The notes under the pieces were generated by a model, which saw nothing but the letters and a program-made list of their open reading frames with translations, did not search any database and was not told the DNA's origin. DNA of 64,000 nt, taken from Parashewanella sp965200795 (GTDB lineage Bacteria > Pseudomonadota > Gammaproteobacteria > Enterobacterales > Shewanellaceae). Where the stretch lies: positions 124,001 to 188,000 of the forward strand of contig CBDAVB010000001.1 of the NCBI GenBank assembly GCA_965200795.1, written 5' to 3'. Of this stretch, positions 44,476 to 53,800 are shown in pieces. The first letter of the stretch is position 1. Each line of letters begins with the position of its first letter. The position numbers were made by a program, and so were the translations under genes.

Positions 44476-45015
44476 TTAATCCTTCTTTTCTTCTTCCGGA
44501 AAATAGCGATATAAATAAGCCACCGTTCCGATAATATTTACGATAGATAAGGCGCTTAAGCCAAACACTTTAAAGTTGACCCAGGCATCTAAGGACATGT
44601 TAAAGGCAATATAAACATTCAGCATCGCGCATACGACAAAAAAAACGGCCCAGTACCATGTGAGTTTTTTCCAGACAAAGTCGGGTGCCTGAATCTCCCG
44701 GCCTAACATGGATTTGATGACCGATTTATTCATAAGCTGGCTGGCGCCCAGAATCCCGGCAAACAGAATATAGATAAAGGTGACTTTCCATTTGATGAAG
44801 TTGTCATCATGTAATACTAAGGTCAGTGTGCCGAAAACTGTGACCATCACAAACGTCACCAGCAGCATTTTTTCGATTTTCTTGTAAAGAAGATAAGTCA
44901 CGATTAATTGCACGCTGGTAGCGGCGATTAAAGCACCGCTGGCAACGTAAATATCGAAAAATTTATAAACAGTGAAGAAGATAATTAAAGGTAAAAAGTC
45001 GAGTAATTGTTTCAT
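44476..45015 (-). CDS. yciB: YciB/IspZ inner-membrane septation protein
   Basis: Start at ATG 45015 (MKQLLDFLPLIIFFTVYKFF), the family's conserved opening; 179 residues. Five membrane segments, with the family motifs YVASGALIAATSVQLIVTYL, TLVLHDDNFIKWKVTFIYIL, NKSVIKSMLGREIQAPDFVW and NVYIAFNMSLDAWVNFKVFG. It affects cell-envelope integrity and septation in Enterobacteria. First gene of the yciB-yciI-xthA run, divergent from truC. Confidence 0.92.
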   Translation of the reverse strand: MKQLLDFLPLIIFFTVYKFFDIYVASGALIAATSVQLIVTYLLYKKIEKMLLVTFVMVTVFGTLTLVLHDDNFIKWKVTFIYILFAGILGASQLMNKSVIKSMLGREIQAPDFVWKKLTWYWAVFFVVCAMLNVYIAFNMSLDAWVNFKVFGLSALSIVNIIGTVAYLYRYFPEEEKKD

Positions 45016-45146
45016 TCTCAATAGGCTAGTGGTTACTTCGATGGACTGAGTGTAGCATTTTCGGTGTATTCGGGTACATACTTTTGAAATTCTCAAAGCG
45101 TTTGGTTAGCATAGCGCTTCTTAAATTAAGAAGTCAGAAAATTTTA

Positions 45147-45968
45147 ATGGTTCAGACTGATAGCATTACGAGCGAGGAAGTCGGGTCAGGTGACTTAACG
45201 TTTGACGCGCCGCCGGAAATAAAAATTCTGCTTGAGGATGAGCATCTTGTGGCGATTCACAAGCCCGCGGGCTTATTGGCGCATCGTACTTATCTTGCGC
45301 GAAAAGAAAAATATTTTGCGATGCAGATGACTCGTGATTTGGTCGGTTGTCATGTTTTTCCTGTTCACCGGTTAGATCGTCCGACATCCGGCGTTTTACT
45401 TTTTGCCAAGAGCGCCGAAGTCGCTCATTTACTGTGTCAGCAGTTTGAACGAAAAACAACGGAAAAAACCTATCTTGCTTTAGTCCGAGGTAATGTAAAT
45501 GAGTCTGTGGTGATGGATTATCCGCTTAAGGAGGAGCTGGATGATATTGCCGATAAACACGCTGATAAGGACAAAGCGGCGCAAGATGCCGTCAGTCATT
45601 TTTGGCCATTATTAAATACCGAGATCCCTTATCAATCCGGTCGCTATCCTACAAGTCGTTATGCGCTGCTGAAACTTAAGCCGGTAACAGGCAGAAAGCA
45701 TCAGCTACGCCGCCATTTAGCGCACTTCAGGCATCCGATTTTAGGTGATACGACACACGGTGACGGCAAGCAGAATAAGTTTATCCGTGATTTTTTATCA
45801 ACGCGTCGTCTGTGGTTGATAGCCAAAAAGCTTGAGCTGACTCATCCCGTCAGCAGCGAACCGCTAGTTATTGAAACTGAATTGGAGACTGAGTGGTTAG
45901 AAGCATTTGAAAAACTGGGTTGGGGAAATTCTGATTTGACGGCCGGCAGTGAGATGATTATCGCTTAA
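45147..45968 (+). CDS. truC: RluA-family tRNA pseudouridine synthase, TruC
   Basis: Start at ATG 45147; the upstream TTG 45084 is less likely. About 273 residues. After a ~30-residue leader: EDEHLVAIHKPAGLLAHRTY, then the catalytic HRLDRPTSGVLLFAKS with the nucleophilic Asp, FERKTTEKTYLALVRG, and LLKLKPVTGRKHQLRRHLAH. No S4 domain, as expected for TruC, which modifies U65 in tRNA(Ile) and tRNA(Asp). truC-mioC order is common (yqcC-truC-mioC in E. coli). Confidence 0.9.
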   Translation: MVQTDSITSEEVGSGDLTFDAPPEIKILLEDEHLVAIHKPAGLLAHRTYLARKEKYFAMQMTRDLVGCHVFPVHRLDRPTSGVLLFAKSAEVAHLLCQQFERKTTEKTYLALVRGNVNESVVMDYPLKEELDDIADKHADKDKAAQDAVSHFWPLLNTEIPYQSGRYPTSRYALLKLKPVTGRKHQLRRHLAHFRHPILGDTTHGDGKQNKFIRDFLSTRRLWLIAKKLELTHPVSSEPLVIETELETEWLEAFEKLGWGNSDLTAGSEMIIA

Positions 45969-46037
45969 CCTTTGACAACTTGCGCGGTAACTGATTAGAT
46001 TTAACATAGTCTTATGTTACTGGCATCTTAACGGAGC

Positions 46038-46496
46038 ATGGCATTGAAAAAGGTAAACCTCGTTTTCGGAACCGTATACGGAAGCGCGCAATTTGTCGCG
46101 GAGACCTTAAATGAAAAGTTGAATGATAAAGGTTATGACACCAAGTTATGGCAGTCTGAAGAACTGGGTGATTATGTGCCTGACGCTCATGATATTCTGA
46201 TCATTGTCAGCTCTACAACCGGGCAGGGTGATTTGCCCGATAGCTTGCTGCCGTGGTTTGAGATGGTTCGTTCCGCGGGGCTATATTTACCTGAATTGCG
46301 GTACAGTGTGATTGCTCTGGGTGACTCCGGCTATGACACCTATTGCGGTGCCGGTGAGCGGCTGGACGCGCTGTTTAAAGAAATCGGGGCTCAACCCGTT
46401 GTCGAATTATTTAGAATCGACGCCTGCGAGACCATGGAGCCGGAATTGGAAGCGTTAAACTGGCTTGAAAACTGGGTGAAGGTTAACACCCCTTGA
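46038..46496 (+). CDS. mioC: MioC-type flavodoxin
   Basis: 152 residues. FMN-binding P-loop LVFGTVYGSAQFVAETLNEK, then IIVSSTTGQGDLPDSLLPWF and VIALGDSGYDTYCGAGERLD. The GGAG site lies only two bases before ATG 46038, so the TTG at 46044, seven bases downstream, may be the true start. Lies 70 nt after truC in the same direction. Short-chain flavodoxin involved in electron transfer (biotin synthase in E. coli). Confidence 0.88.
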   Translation: MALKKVNLVFGTVYGSAQFVAETLNEKLNDKGYDTKLWQSEELGDYVPDAHDILIIVSSTTGQGDLPDSLLPWFEMVRSAGLYLPELRYSVIALGDSGYDTYCGAGERLDALFKEIGAQPVVELFRIDACETMEPELEALNWLENWVKVNTP

Positions 46497-46507
46497 TGCA
46501 TGAAACA

Positions 46508-46588
46508 CTGCCGGTATTACCGCCGTGAGCGCCTTGCGGAGCACTTAATCTGAACGCCGGGAATATCGAAAAACTTATCGTCAGATCC
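46508..46588. repeat. MITE-like palindrome, subtype B, right half only
   Basis: GCCGGTATTACCGC...GAGCGCCTTGCGGAGCACTT..AACGCCG...AAAAACTTATCGTCAGATC then TTAT. It matches the right half of the copy at 63006; the left half is missing. Confidence 0.65.
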
Positions 46589-46634
46589 TTATGTGTTATT
46601 TCGGGAAGTCCTGAATTATATCGTTTCAGTATTC

Positions 46635-47900
46635 TTACGGCTTATCAGTCTTTTTTAAGCAATCAGCGTGTTTTTCGGCGAGTTCTTCTTCTAACCGCGC
46701 AAATGTGACGTTTAAGTTATCGGTTGTTAATTTAAGAGGGCCTTTACTTTTAATGCATTGCCATAATTTTTGTTCTGATTCTGTTAATATATCTTTGCCG
46801 TCGTTGTTCAGAGCATAAAAGCAAACTTTTTCTTTATCACAATTGTCCGTTTGATAATCACAAATTTTTTCCATACGGCAAACGGGTGTTATAACATGCT
46901 GAAATTGATTTATTTTTACGTATTCGGGGCGGTAAACTTCGCATCCCGGGATTTTGGTATTAGCTTTATTGAATATCAAATGAGCTAACTCATCCATCTC
47001 ATCGATATCGACAGGCATTTCAATTTCGACGTCTTGCCCTGAGTATTTCGTTAAGCAGGCAACATATAACATCTCTTTTCCGGAAGAATATCGGCAGCTG
47101 TCGATTCTGCACGTCAAATAAAACAGGTCTGTTTTCGCATCATAGACCAACTTGTAGCAATCTATTTTAAGGCCGGTTTCTCCTTCGGGTCTGCCTGTTT
47201 TGGCGGAAATTCCTGTCGCTTTTTGTTTTACAAATGTCTGGCGAAATGTCGGATCTGTCATCGTACATTTTGCATTATCTCCCTGAGCCGCTGAGCATTG
47301 ATGATTCTGGTGACCGCGCCGCTGATCGGCGTTGCTCTGTTTCGCGTTTATTACGCCTGCTCCGTTAATATTCTGACAAGCAAAGCCCGCTCTGTCCGGT
47401 TTATCCTCAGAACTTTGCAGCGGCTCAAGCGGATCTATATATGGCTGAATCATTTTGGAAGTAAAGTAGGAAGAAACAAAAGAGGCAAACGTTTTAGCGA
47501 CGGTTTTAACCCACTTATTTTCGATACCCGTCAGTCTCGTGCCTTTTTCGGCAAACGCCATTGCTTTTTGAGACGTCAGGTAACAGGAGCCGTGATTGAT
47601 AAGATGGTTCGTCAGCCCGCCGCCGTAAAGCAGTTTTCCGGTGACGCATGATCCACCGATATTGAGGCCGTGCCTGAACAGGGCGCATACTCTATTATCA
47701 GGCAGGGTTTTGCCTATTGCGTGAGTGACGGCCGATGAAACTAAGTAAGCGCATGCTGCCGGCGCGGCGGTGATTCCGCCCAAAGCCGTGCTTGCGGCGA
47801 TAGGAATCACCACATCCGGAAGTGTATCATGAACTACTGTCGGGAGTTGCTGATATGTGGCTTTAGTTAAGTCTTGAACCTGACTGATAATCGTGCTCAT
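46635..47900 (-). CDS. Hypothetical Cys-rich protein with N-terminal membrane segments
   Basis: 421 residues from ATG 47900. Residues ~28-65 form hydrophobic helices (VVIPIAASTALGGITAAPAA; CAYLVSSAVTHAIG), and ~85-115 is Gly/Ser-rich (HGLNIGGSCVTGKLLYGGGL). The soluble C-terminal half has many Cys (CYKLVYDAKTDLFYLTCRID; CDYQTDNCDKEKVC) and ends in an acidic helix. No classical signal peptide and no family recognised. The membrane hairpin next to a Cys-rich domain parallels the U-box-like protein at 7549, but no U-box is visible. Effector candidate by composition only. Confidence 0.55.
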   Translation of the reverse strand: MSTIISQVQDLTKATYQQLPTVVHDTLPDVVIPIAASTALGGITAAPAACAYLVSSAVTHAIGKTLPDNRVCALFRHGLNIGGSCVTGKLLYGGGLTNHLINHGSCYLTSQKAMAFAEKGTRLTGIENKWVKTVAKTFASFVSSYFTSKMIQPYIDPLEPLQSSEDKPDRAGFACQNINGAGVINAKQSNADQRRGHQNHQCSAAQGDNAKCTMTDPTFRQTFVKQKATGISAKTGRPEGETGLKIDCYKLVYDAKTDLFYLTCRIDSCRYSSGKEMLYVACLTKYSGQDVEIEMPVDIDEMDELAHLIFNKANTKIPGCEVYRPEYVKINQFQHVITPVCRMEKICDYQTDNCDKEKVCFYALNNDGKDILTESEQKLWQCIKSKGPLKLTTDNLNVTFARLEEELAEKHADCLKKTDKP

Positions 47901-47949
47901 CGGCGATTTAAATTTGGCGGATTAATGTTCAGTGCAATAGTTTCATTTA

Positions 47950-48141
47950 TCAGCTGCTTTCACAATGAAATATGAACTGAGTTTTAACACCGGCGATGAC
48001 TTTTCCGTCATCATTTCGGATAATCACCGAAAGCGGTTCAGATTTTTCCGGCCCTGAAGCTTGCCGGTTATACTCACGTACGCCAGAAACCAGCAGTTCG
48101 AGGACTTCGTTGTTTTCTTCATTAATCACTTCAGTATTCAT
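47950..48141 (-). pseudogene. GNAT acetyltransferase N-terminal stub
   Basis: 63 residues. VREYNRQASGPEKSEPLSV, then IIRNDDGKVIAGVKTQF, resembling the first strands of GNAT acetyltransferases (PLxVxxRDxDGxxxGGxxG.T). It ends before the acetyl-CoA-binding RxxGxG motif, so it is a truncated remnant. 28 nt before the menA stop, same strand. Confidence 0.45.
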
Positions 48142-48169
48142 TGTCTTTCCATATTGTTGTTGTCAGCGC

Positions 48170-49045
48170 TTAATCCGGAATTAAATAACCGATGCTAAAA
48201 CTGATTGCTGTCAGAAGTGTGAGTAAGCTGGTGGACTCAAGAATTTTATTAAATTCTTTACCTTTCGCGGTCTCAAAACGCTTCCCCAGAATCTGCGCGT
48301 AAAACACCCAGACACCCGTAAATAAAACCGTTAATCCCCTTAAGGCACCAAGGAAGTAACTCAAAAAGATGATTGCGAAAGCGCCGAGAACCATTGCCCG
48401 GTAAACCGGAGAACACATCTCTTTGGTAATTCTTACTGACAAGGTGTTTTTGTGAGCCCGCTTATCCGTCTCAATGTCACGGGTATTATTGGTAAACATA
48501 ATAGCGGCGTTTAAAAGCCCGAAAGTAATTCCCATAATAACGGGTTCAATCGCTACGGCTGATGTTTGTAAATAGTAACTGCCCGCTACCGCGATTAAAC
48601 CGAAGAAAATAAACACCGTGAGTTCACCTAAGGCTAAATTGGCGATTGAGTATCGTCCGCAGCTGTACGCGAAAGCGCAAATTAGCGCGGCCAGTCCGGC
48701 CAGAAAAACCCGGATATCACTGTGTCGCACCAGAACCAGACCGAAGCCTATCGAAAGCAGCGTAAAAACGGCGATGCCCGCTTTCATCGCGCCCGGTGAA
48801 ATCAGTCCTGACTGACTGGCTCTGATCGGCCCGAGACGAGCTTCGGAATCTACCTCATTTTTATGGTCAAAATAATCATTTGCCAGATTTACCGTGACTT
48901 GCAGGCATAAAGCGCAAGCTAAACCCGCCGCCGCGATAAGCCAGTTAAATGCCGCGCTATGATAAGCCAGTACATTACCGACAAGTACCGGGCTGAACGA
49001 AGCGGCCAGGGTTTTCGGACGAACGGCCGGGATCCAAGGGTTCAT
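48170..49045 (-). CDS. menA: MenA, 1,4-dihydroxy-2-naphthoate prenyltransferase
   Basis: Start at ATG 49045 (MNPWIPAVRPKTLAASFSPV); 291 residues. UbiA-family membrane enzyme with two Asp-rich motifs, NLANDYFDHKNEVDSEARLG and NTRDIETDKRAHKNTLSVRI, and about eight membrane helices. Attaches a polyprenyl chain to DHNA in menaquinone synthesis, so the cell can probably respire anaerobically. That fits the FNR-like sites before ompW. Upstream region (49046-49195) separates it from the divergent tesB. Confidence 0.93.
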   Translation of the reverse strand: MNPWIPAVRPKTLAASFSPVLVGNVLAYHSAAFNWLIAAAGLACALCLQVTVNLANDYFDHKNEVDSEARLGPIRASQSGLISPGAMKAGIAVFTLLSIGFGLVLVRHSDIRVFLAGLAALICAFAYSCGRYSIANLALGELTVFIFFGLIAVAGSYYLQTSAVAIEPVIMGITFGLLNAAIMFTNNTRDIETDKRAHKNTLSVRITKEMCSPVYRAMVLGAFAIIFLSYFLGALRGLTVLFTGVWVFYAQILGKRFETAKGKEFNKILESTSLLTLLTAISFSIGYLIPD

Positions 49046-49195
49046 CAAGTTTTCTTAGTTTTTAAACGAGAGCGGAATTGTAATGGTTTACAGGTATGTC
49101 AGGCAATTTGAATTTGATAATACGGTTTTGATTTATTGCGATTAACGCGCTTTTCGGTCAAGATATTGCGACTTAATTCTAATTTTTAATCGTTT

Positions 49196-50062
49196 ATGTC
49201 AAAAGCATTAGCAAATCTGCTCTCTATCTTATCCTTAGATAAGCTCGAAGAGGGACTTTTCAGAGCTCAAAGTCAGGATCTGGGTTTCGGGCATCTATTC
49301 GGCGGTCAAGTACTGGGACAGGCGCTCAATGCCGCGAAGCATACCGCTCCCGCGGGCAGAAGTGTGCATTCGCTTCACAGTTACTTTCTGAGAGCCGGTG
49401 ATCCGGGGTTACCCGTAGTCTATGATGTAGAAAATATGCGTGACGGCGGCAGCTTTAGCGCCAGAAGGGTAAAAGCAATTCAAAAAGGTCAGCCTATTTT
49501 TTACATGACCTGTTCTTTTCAGGCGTATGAAGACGGCTTCAGCCATCAAAATATTATGCCTCAGGTTGAAGGGCCGGAGGGACTGCCTGATCAGACTGAG
49601 CTGGCTAAAAATTTAGCGGATATTATCCCGGGCTCCGTATACCGGAAATGGACTTCACCGTCACCGATAGAGATGAGGATCGTTAACCCGCGGCAGCAAG
49701 TTGATTCTGAGCCGGACGGTACTAAACGTTATGTGTGGATGAAAGCCAACGGCACGATACCAAATGACCCGAAGACTCATAGATATGTACTGGCGTACGC
49801 GTCTGACTTCAACTTTCTTACGACTTGCGCCCAGCCGCACGGCGTTAACTTTTTAACCTCCGGTTTAAAAATGGCGACCATTGATCACGCGATGTGGTTT
49901 CATCGTTCTTTCAGTTTGAATGAGTGGTTGCTGTTTTGTATTGAAAGTACGACCGCGAGCAACGGCCGCGGTTATGTGCGCGGTGAATTCTACAATCAGG
50001 AAGGTAAGCTGGTGGCTTCCGCCGCTCAGGAAGGGTTATTCAGATTGACGACCGGGAAATAA
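49196..50062 (+). CDS. tesB: Acyl-CoA thioesterase II
   Basis: 288 residues, TesB length, with two fused hotdog domains: LFGGQVLGQALNAAKHTAPA, HSLHSYFLRAGDP, FSARRVKAIQKGQPIFYMTC, YASDFNFLTTCAQPHG with the catalytic Asp, ATIDHAMWFHRSFSLNEWLL and ASAAQEGLFRL. Hydrolyses medium- and long-chain acyl-CoAs. Followed after 4 nt by a YbaY-like lipoprotein gene, as in E. coli (tesB and ybaY are neighbours), so the two are probably co-transcribed. Confidence 0.93.
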   Translation: MSKALANLLSILSLDKLEEGLFRAQSQDLGFGHLFGGQVLGQALNAAKHTAPAGRSVHSLHSYFLRAGDPGLPVVYDVENMRDGGSFSARRVKAIQKGQPIFYMTCSFQAYEDGFSHQNIMPQVEGPEGLPDQTELAKNLADIIPGSVYRKWTSPSPIEMRIVNPRQQVDSEPDGTKRYVWMKANGTIPNDPKTHRYVLAYASDFNFLTTCAQPHGVNFLTSGLKMATIDHAMWFHRSFSLNEWLLFCIESTTASNGRGYVRGEFYNQEGKLVASAAQEGLFRLTTGK

Positions 50063-50066
50063 TTTT

Positions 50067-50456
50067 ATGAATATCAAAAAAAAACTCATCATTGTGTGTT
50101 GCGCGGTGTTTTTATCAGCTTGTGTAACCGTGGAGCCGCCCAAACCTGTCATTGTTAACGGCGCGGCAGGTTACCTTGAGCGTGTCGCGCTGCCGATGGG
50201 AAGCACAATAACGATTGCGATTATCGACCTTGACACACCGGGTGTCGTCATTGCGCAGAAGAATTTTAATGTAGCGACAACGCCGGTGCCGTTTAAATTT
50301 ATTCTGCCCGCTGAATCCATTGATAAGTCAGTAAACTATGGCGTGGTCGCATTAATTAAAAATGGTAATAAAGTGTTATTCCAGACTTATGACCGTTATC
50401 CTGTAATCAACAACGGCAAGAATACCGTTGAGGTCATTATGAAACTGGCAAAGTAA
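50067..50456 (+). CDS. ybaY: YbaY-family outer-membrane lipoprotein
   Basis: 129 residues. Lipoprotein signal MNIKKKLIIVCCAVFLSAC with lipobox LSAC (Cys19), so a Lol substrate. The mature domain fits the YbaY barrel-like fold: YLERVALPMGSTITIAIIDL, VIAQKNFNVATTPVPFKFIL and YGVVALIKNGNKVLFQTYDR YPV. Role unknown; in E. coli ybaY also neighbours tesB. Confidence 0.8.
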   Translation: MNIKKKLIIVCCAVFLSACVTVEPPKPVIVNGAAGYLERVALPMGSTITIAIIDLDTPGVVIAQKNFNVATTPVPFKFILPAESIDKSVNYGVVALIKNGNKVLFQTYDRYPVINNGKNTVEVIMKLAK

Positions 50457-50467
50457 AAATCCGCTAA

Positions 50468-50617
50468 GTCCCTGATGATAAGTTTTTTGATATTTTCGGC
50501 GTTCAGATTAACCGCTCCGCAAGGCGCGCGGTAATACCGGCGGTCTTTCAGGCGAGAGTAACGCCGCTGAATGTTTAAGACGGGCGTCAGAAAAGTCAAA
50601 AAACTTATAATCGGGTA
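50468..50617. repeat. MITE-like palindrome, subtype B
   Basis: Ends GTCCCTGATGATAAGTTTTT and, inverted, TACCCGATTATAAGTTTTTT. Flanks CTAA and ATTA. Interior CGGTAATACCGGCGGTCTTT as in the other B copies. Sits 11 nt past the lipoprotein stop and may serve as its transcript end. Confidence 0.75.
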
Positions 50618-50895
50618 ATTATGAAGCGGGGCGTAAAAAAATTTATGGTCAGCTAATTATTTCTTGAATTCAGGTTACTTTAAATTGGAATTTTGTCAAA
50701 ACTGTGATGAATTCTTATCTGCGATTTTGTTGCCCGTAAGATATAATGCGGCAACTTTTACGCTTGTTTTGCGGTGTTAATCATTTTACTGACGGTATTT
50801 ACCTTTAATGAGTTAAAAATAATCAGAGCTCATTTTGTTATATGAAGTAAAAAAAGGTCTTACGTTAGTTTGTTGTAAATAAAAATAATTATTCA
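50618..50895. other. Intergenic region before the GGDEF/EAL gene
   Basis: AT-rich; should carry the promoter of the following gene. No clear operator or hairpin identified. Confidence 0.3.
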
Positions 50896-53800
50896 GTGAG
50901 CAAATCAACTTTTATGTTTTCTCTTAAGCGCTTGGCGATTTTTTTTATTTTATTTGTTTTCGGTTTAGTCTGGTATTTCGCGAATCAATGGTATCGGGAT
51001 TACCTTTTTGAACGTCATTACAACGCCGCTGAATATTCTATCAATGCTTATCAGGCCAAGTTAAGTGCCGTAATTAATCAGCGTTTACAACTGGTTGCCA
51101 GTCTGGCGCATTATGTTGAAAATGAATTAGAAGTCGATCCGGATTACGGGGAAGCAGGCCGGCACCATGTCGATGGTTTTATGTCAGCGCTGTTTCATGC
51201 CAATGACGGATTGAGAGCGTTTACAATCGCGCCTGATTTTGTCGTTGATCAGGTTTTTCCCTATGAGGATAACAAATCAGCTATCGGGCACAATTTAAAA
51301 GATCCGGGTATGCCGTTTGTTTATGACGCTGTTAATTTAGCCATCTCGCAAAATCAAATCACACATTCCAGACCGTATGAATTAAAACAAGGCGGCTTAG
51401 GTTTAGTGGCTCGCCTGCCTGTTTATAACCATGATGCTCCCTGGGGGATGGTGGCTGTCATTATTGATATTGTCACTGTACTGGAAAAGTCAGGTTTAAT
51501 CGGGCCGAGCTCGGAATTTGATTTTGCTTTCAGAAGTGATGACGGCAGCGTATTTTTCGGTGATACCGGAATATTCAAAGACAGTATCTTAACCAGAAAA
51601 ATCAAGTTACCTTCAGGTTACTGGGAGATCGCCGCCAAACCGAGAAATTCAGAAGACAGTATTGAGTGGCAGTCATATTTATTTGGTATTTTCTTAGCGG
51701 CGCTCATATTTCTGATTATGGGGGCGGTTTATTCTTTCTATCAGCAAATCTATTTAGCCGGGCGTTCATATCGTGAACAAGAGCACGAACTGGCAAACTC
51801 AGCAAGCCTGCTGAGCGGAGTGATCAGCAGTAAGTTAAAACAAACTAAACCGACCTTTATTACGCCGGTAATCACAACCGTTGCTATTTTGCTGGCCTGT
51901 TTAGCATTTTTTTACTTCATTCAGACTCAAAATAAAAAGCAGGACTCACAAGAGCTGACAAAAAACTTAGAAATTATTACTCATGAAATCGGCAGTCAAA
52001 TCAAGGCTAACAAAAGTTATCTTGAAATTCTGGCCGCTGAAATCGCTGAGGGTAATTTATCTGTCAAGGGCTTTGAGGATAAAGCCGCGAGGTACGTTGA
52101 TGATCATCCCGGTTTAATTAATATAACCTTTGCTGATGATGACTTTATAATCAGAAACACCGCCCCTTATGAGCAAAATAAACAGGTTATCGGGCTTACC
52201 TTATCTTTGCCGGAACCGGAGCGGGCGTCACGTCTGGCTTATGAGTTGAAAACAACGGTTTTCACTAAGCCTTTTGTGGTGATTCAGGGCAAGCCGGCGT
52301 TTGAATTTTATGTGCCGATATTCCGCGGTGAAAAGTTCGTCGGAACCTTAGGCGCCGTGTACTCGATTCCGAAACTCGCCGATGAAATGATTTCTTCGAG
52401 TCTGACTTCGAGATATTACGTCAGTTTTTTAGATGAGGGAAGAAAGGCGATATTCGCTTTTGAAGATACAGATCACTCAATGAGGCTGTCTCATAGTGTG
52501 CCTTTACCTGAATTGAATCAGAGTTTATGGGTGAGGTTTGCGGTAAAGCAATCTCATTTCAGTACCGGTATACAACTGATATTAATAATAATTCTGCTCT
52601 TTGTCAGCGGCGTTGTGTTTAGTTTTTGGTTGCAATTTAAAGAAAGTGCCCGTGTTTGGCAGACGGGTAAATCTTTGCTTGAATCGCAGCAGCACTTTCA
52701 CTCAATCGCACATTCCGCGCCGATAGCGGTTGTTATCACTCAGCCTGAATCGGGCAATGTGCTTTATGCCAATTTACGCGCCGTCGAATTACTCTCGTCC
52801 TCAGGCCGGCCCGTTGTCGGGCGCAATATTATCGATTTTTACGCTGATCCTTCAGATCGTGAGTTGTTTCTTGAGTTAATGAGTCATAAAGAGCGGGTTG
52901 ACGGCTTTGAGCTGAAAATAAAAGTTGATAATAACCGGCGGCTATGGGGATCACTATCATCAAAAATGGTAGATTACGCTGAAGGTAAGGCGCTGATCAC
53001 TTCGATAACGGATTTAACTCAGCAAAGAAATTATCAGGATCAGTTGTATAAAAAAGCTAATTTCGATGAACTGACGGGATTGCCTAATCGCGGTATGGCG
53101 TTTGAGCGCCTGACCAGCGCCATCAATATCGCGAAGCAGAATCAAAGTGCGATAGTACTGATGCTGTTAGATTTGGATGACTTTAAAAAGGTCAATGACA
53201 GCTTCGGTCATAACGCCGGTGATAAGTTATTAAAGCAAATCGCCAGACGGATCAGAGGTGTGATTTCAGAATTTGATACCATCGGCCGCTTAGGCGGAGA
53301 TGAGTTTGTTATTATTCTGACTGATCCGCAGTCAATCCAAAATGCCGAAAATATTGCCAATGAAGTTATCGATTTATGCTCAAGACCGGTACTCATCCAG
53401 CATTATGAGGTCGTTGTCGGCTGCAGTATCGGCCTGGCGTGTTTCCCGCGGGACGGAAATGACTATGAAACGCTGACTAAAAACGCTGACGCGGCTATGT
53501 ATGAGAGTAAACAGAACGGCAGAAATACCTTACGTTTTTACTCTAATAAAATGAGTCAGAATATTCAGCAGCGTTTAATTATGGAAAATGAGCTGCGCCA
53601 GGCACTTAAACGTGATGAATTGTATTTAGTCTATCAGCCGATAATTGATGGTGACACAGGTCGTGTTATCGCGGCTGAAGCACTGATGCGTTGGCGCAAT
53701 GAACGTCTGGGGAATGTCCCGCCTGAGCAATTCATCCCGTTAGCGGAATCTTTGGGGCTGATCAGCACTTTCGGTGAGTGGTTGTTAGATCAAGCTTGTT

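Noticed and set aside
48618..48815. Plus-strand frames antisense to menA and to other housekeeping genes
   Set aside because: Explained as shadows of long, well-supported coding regions on the other strand.
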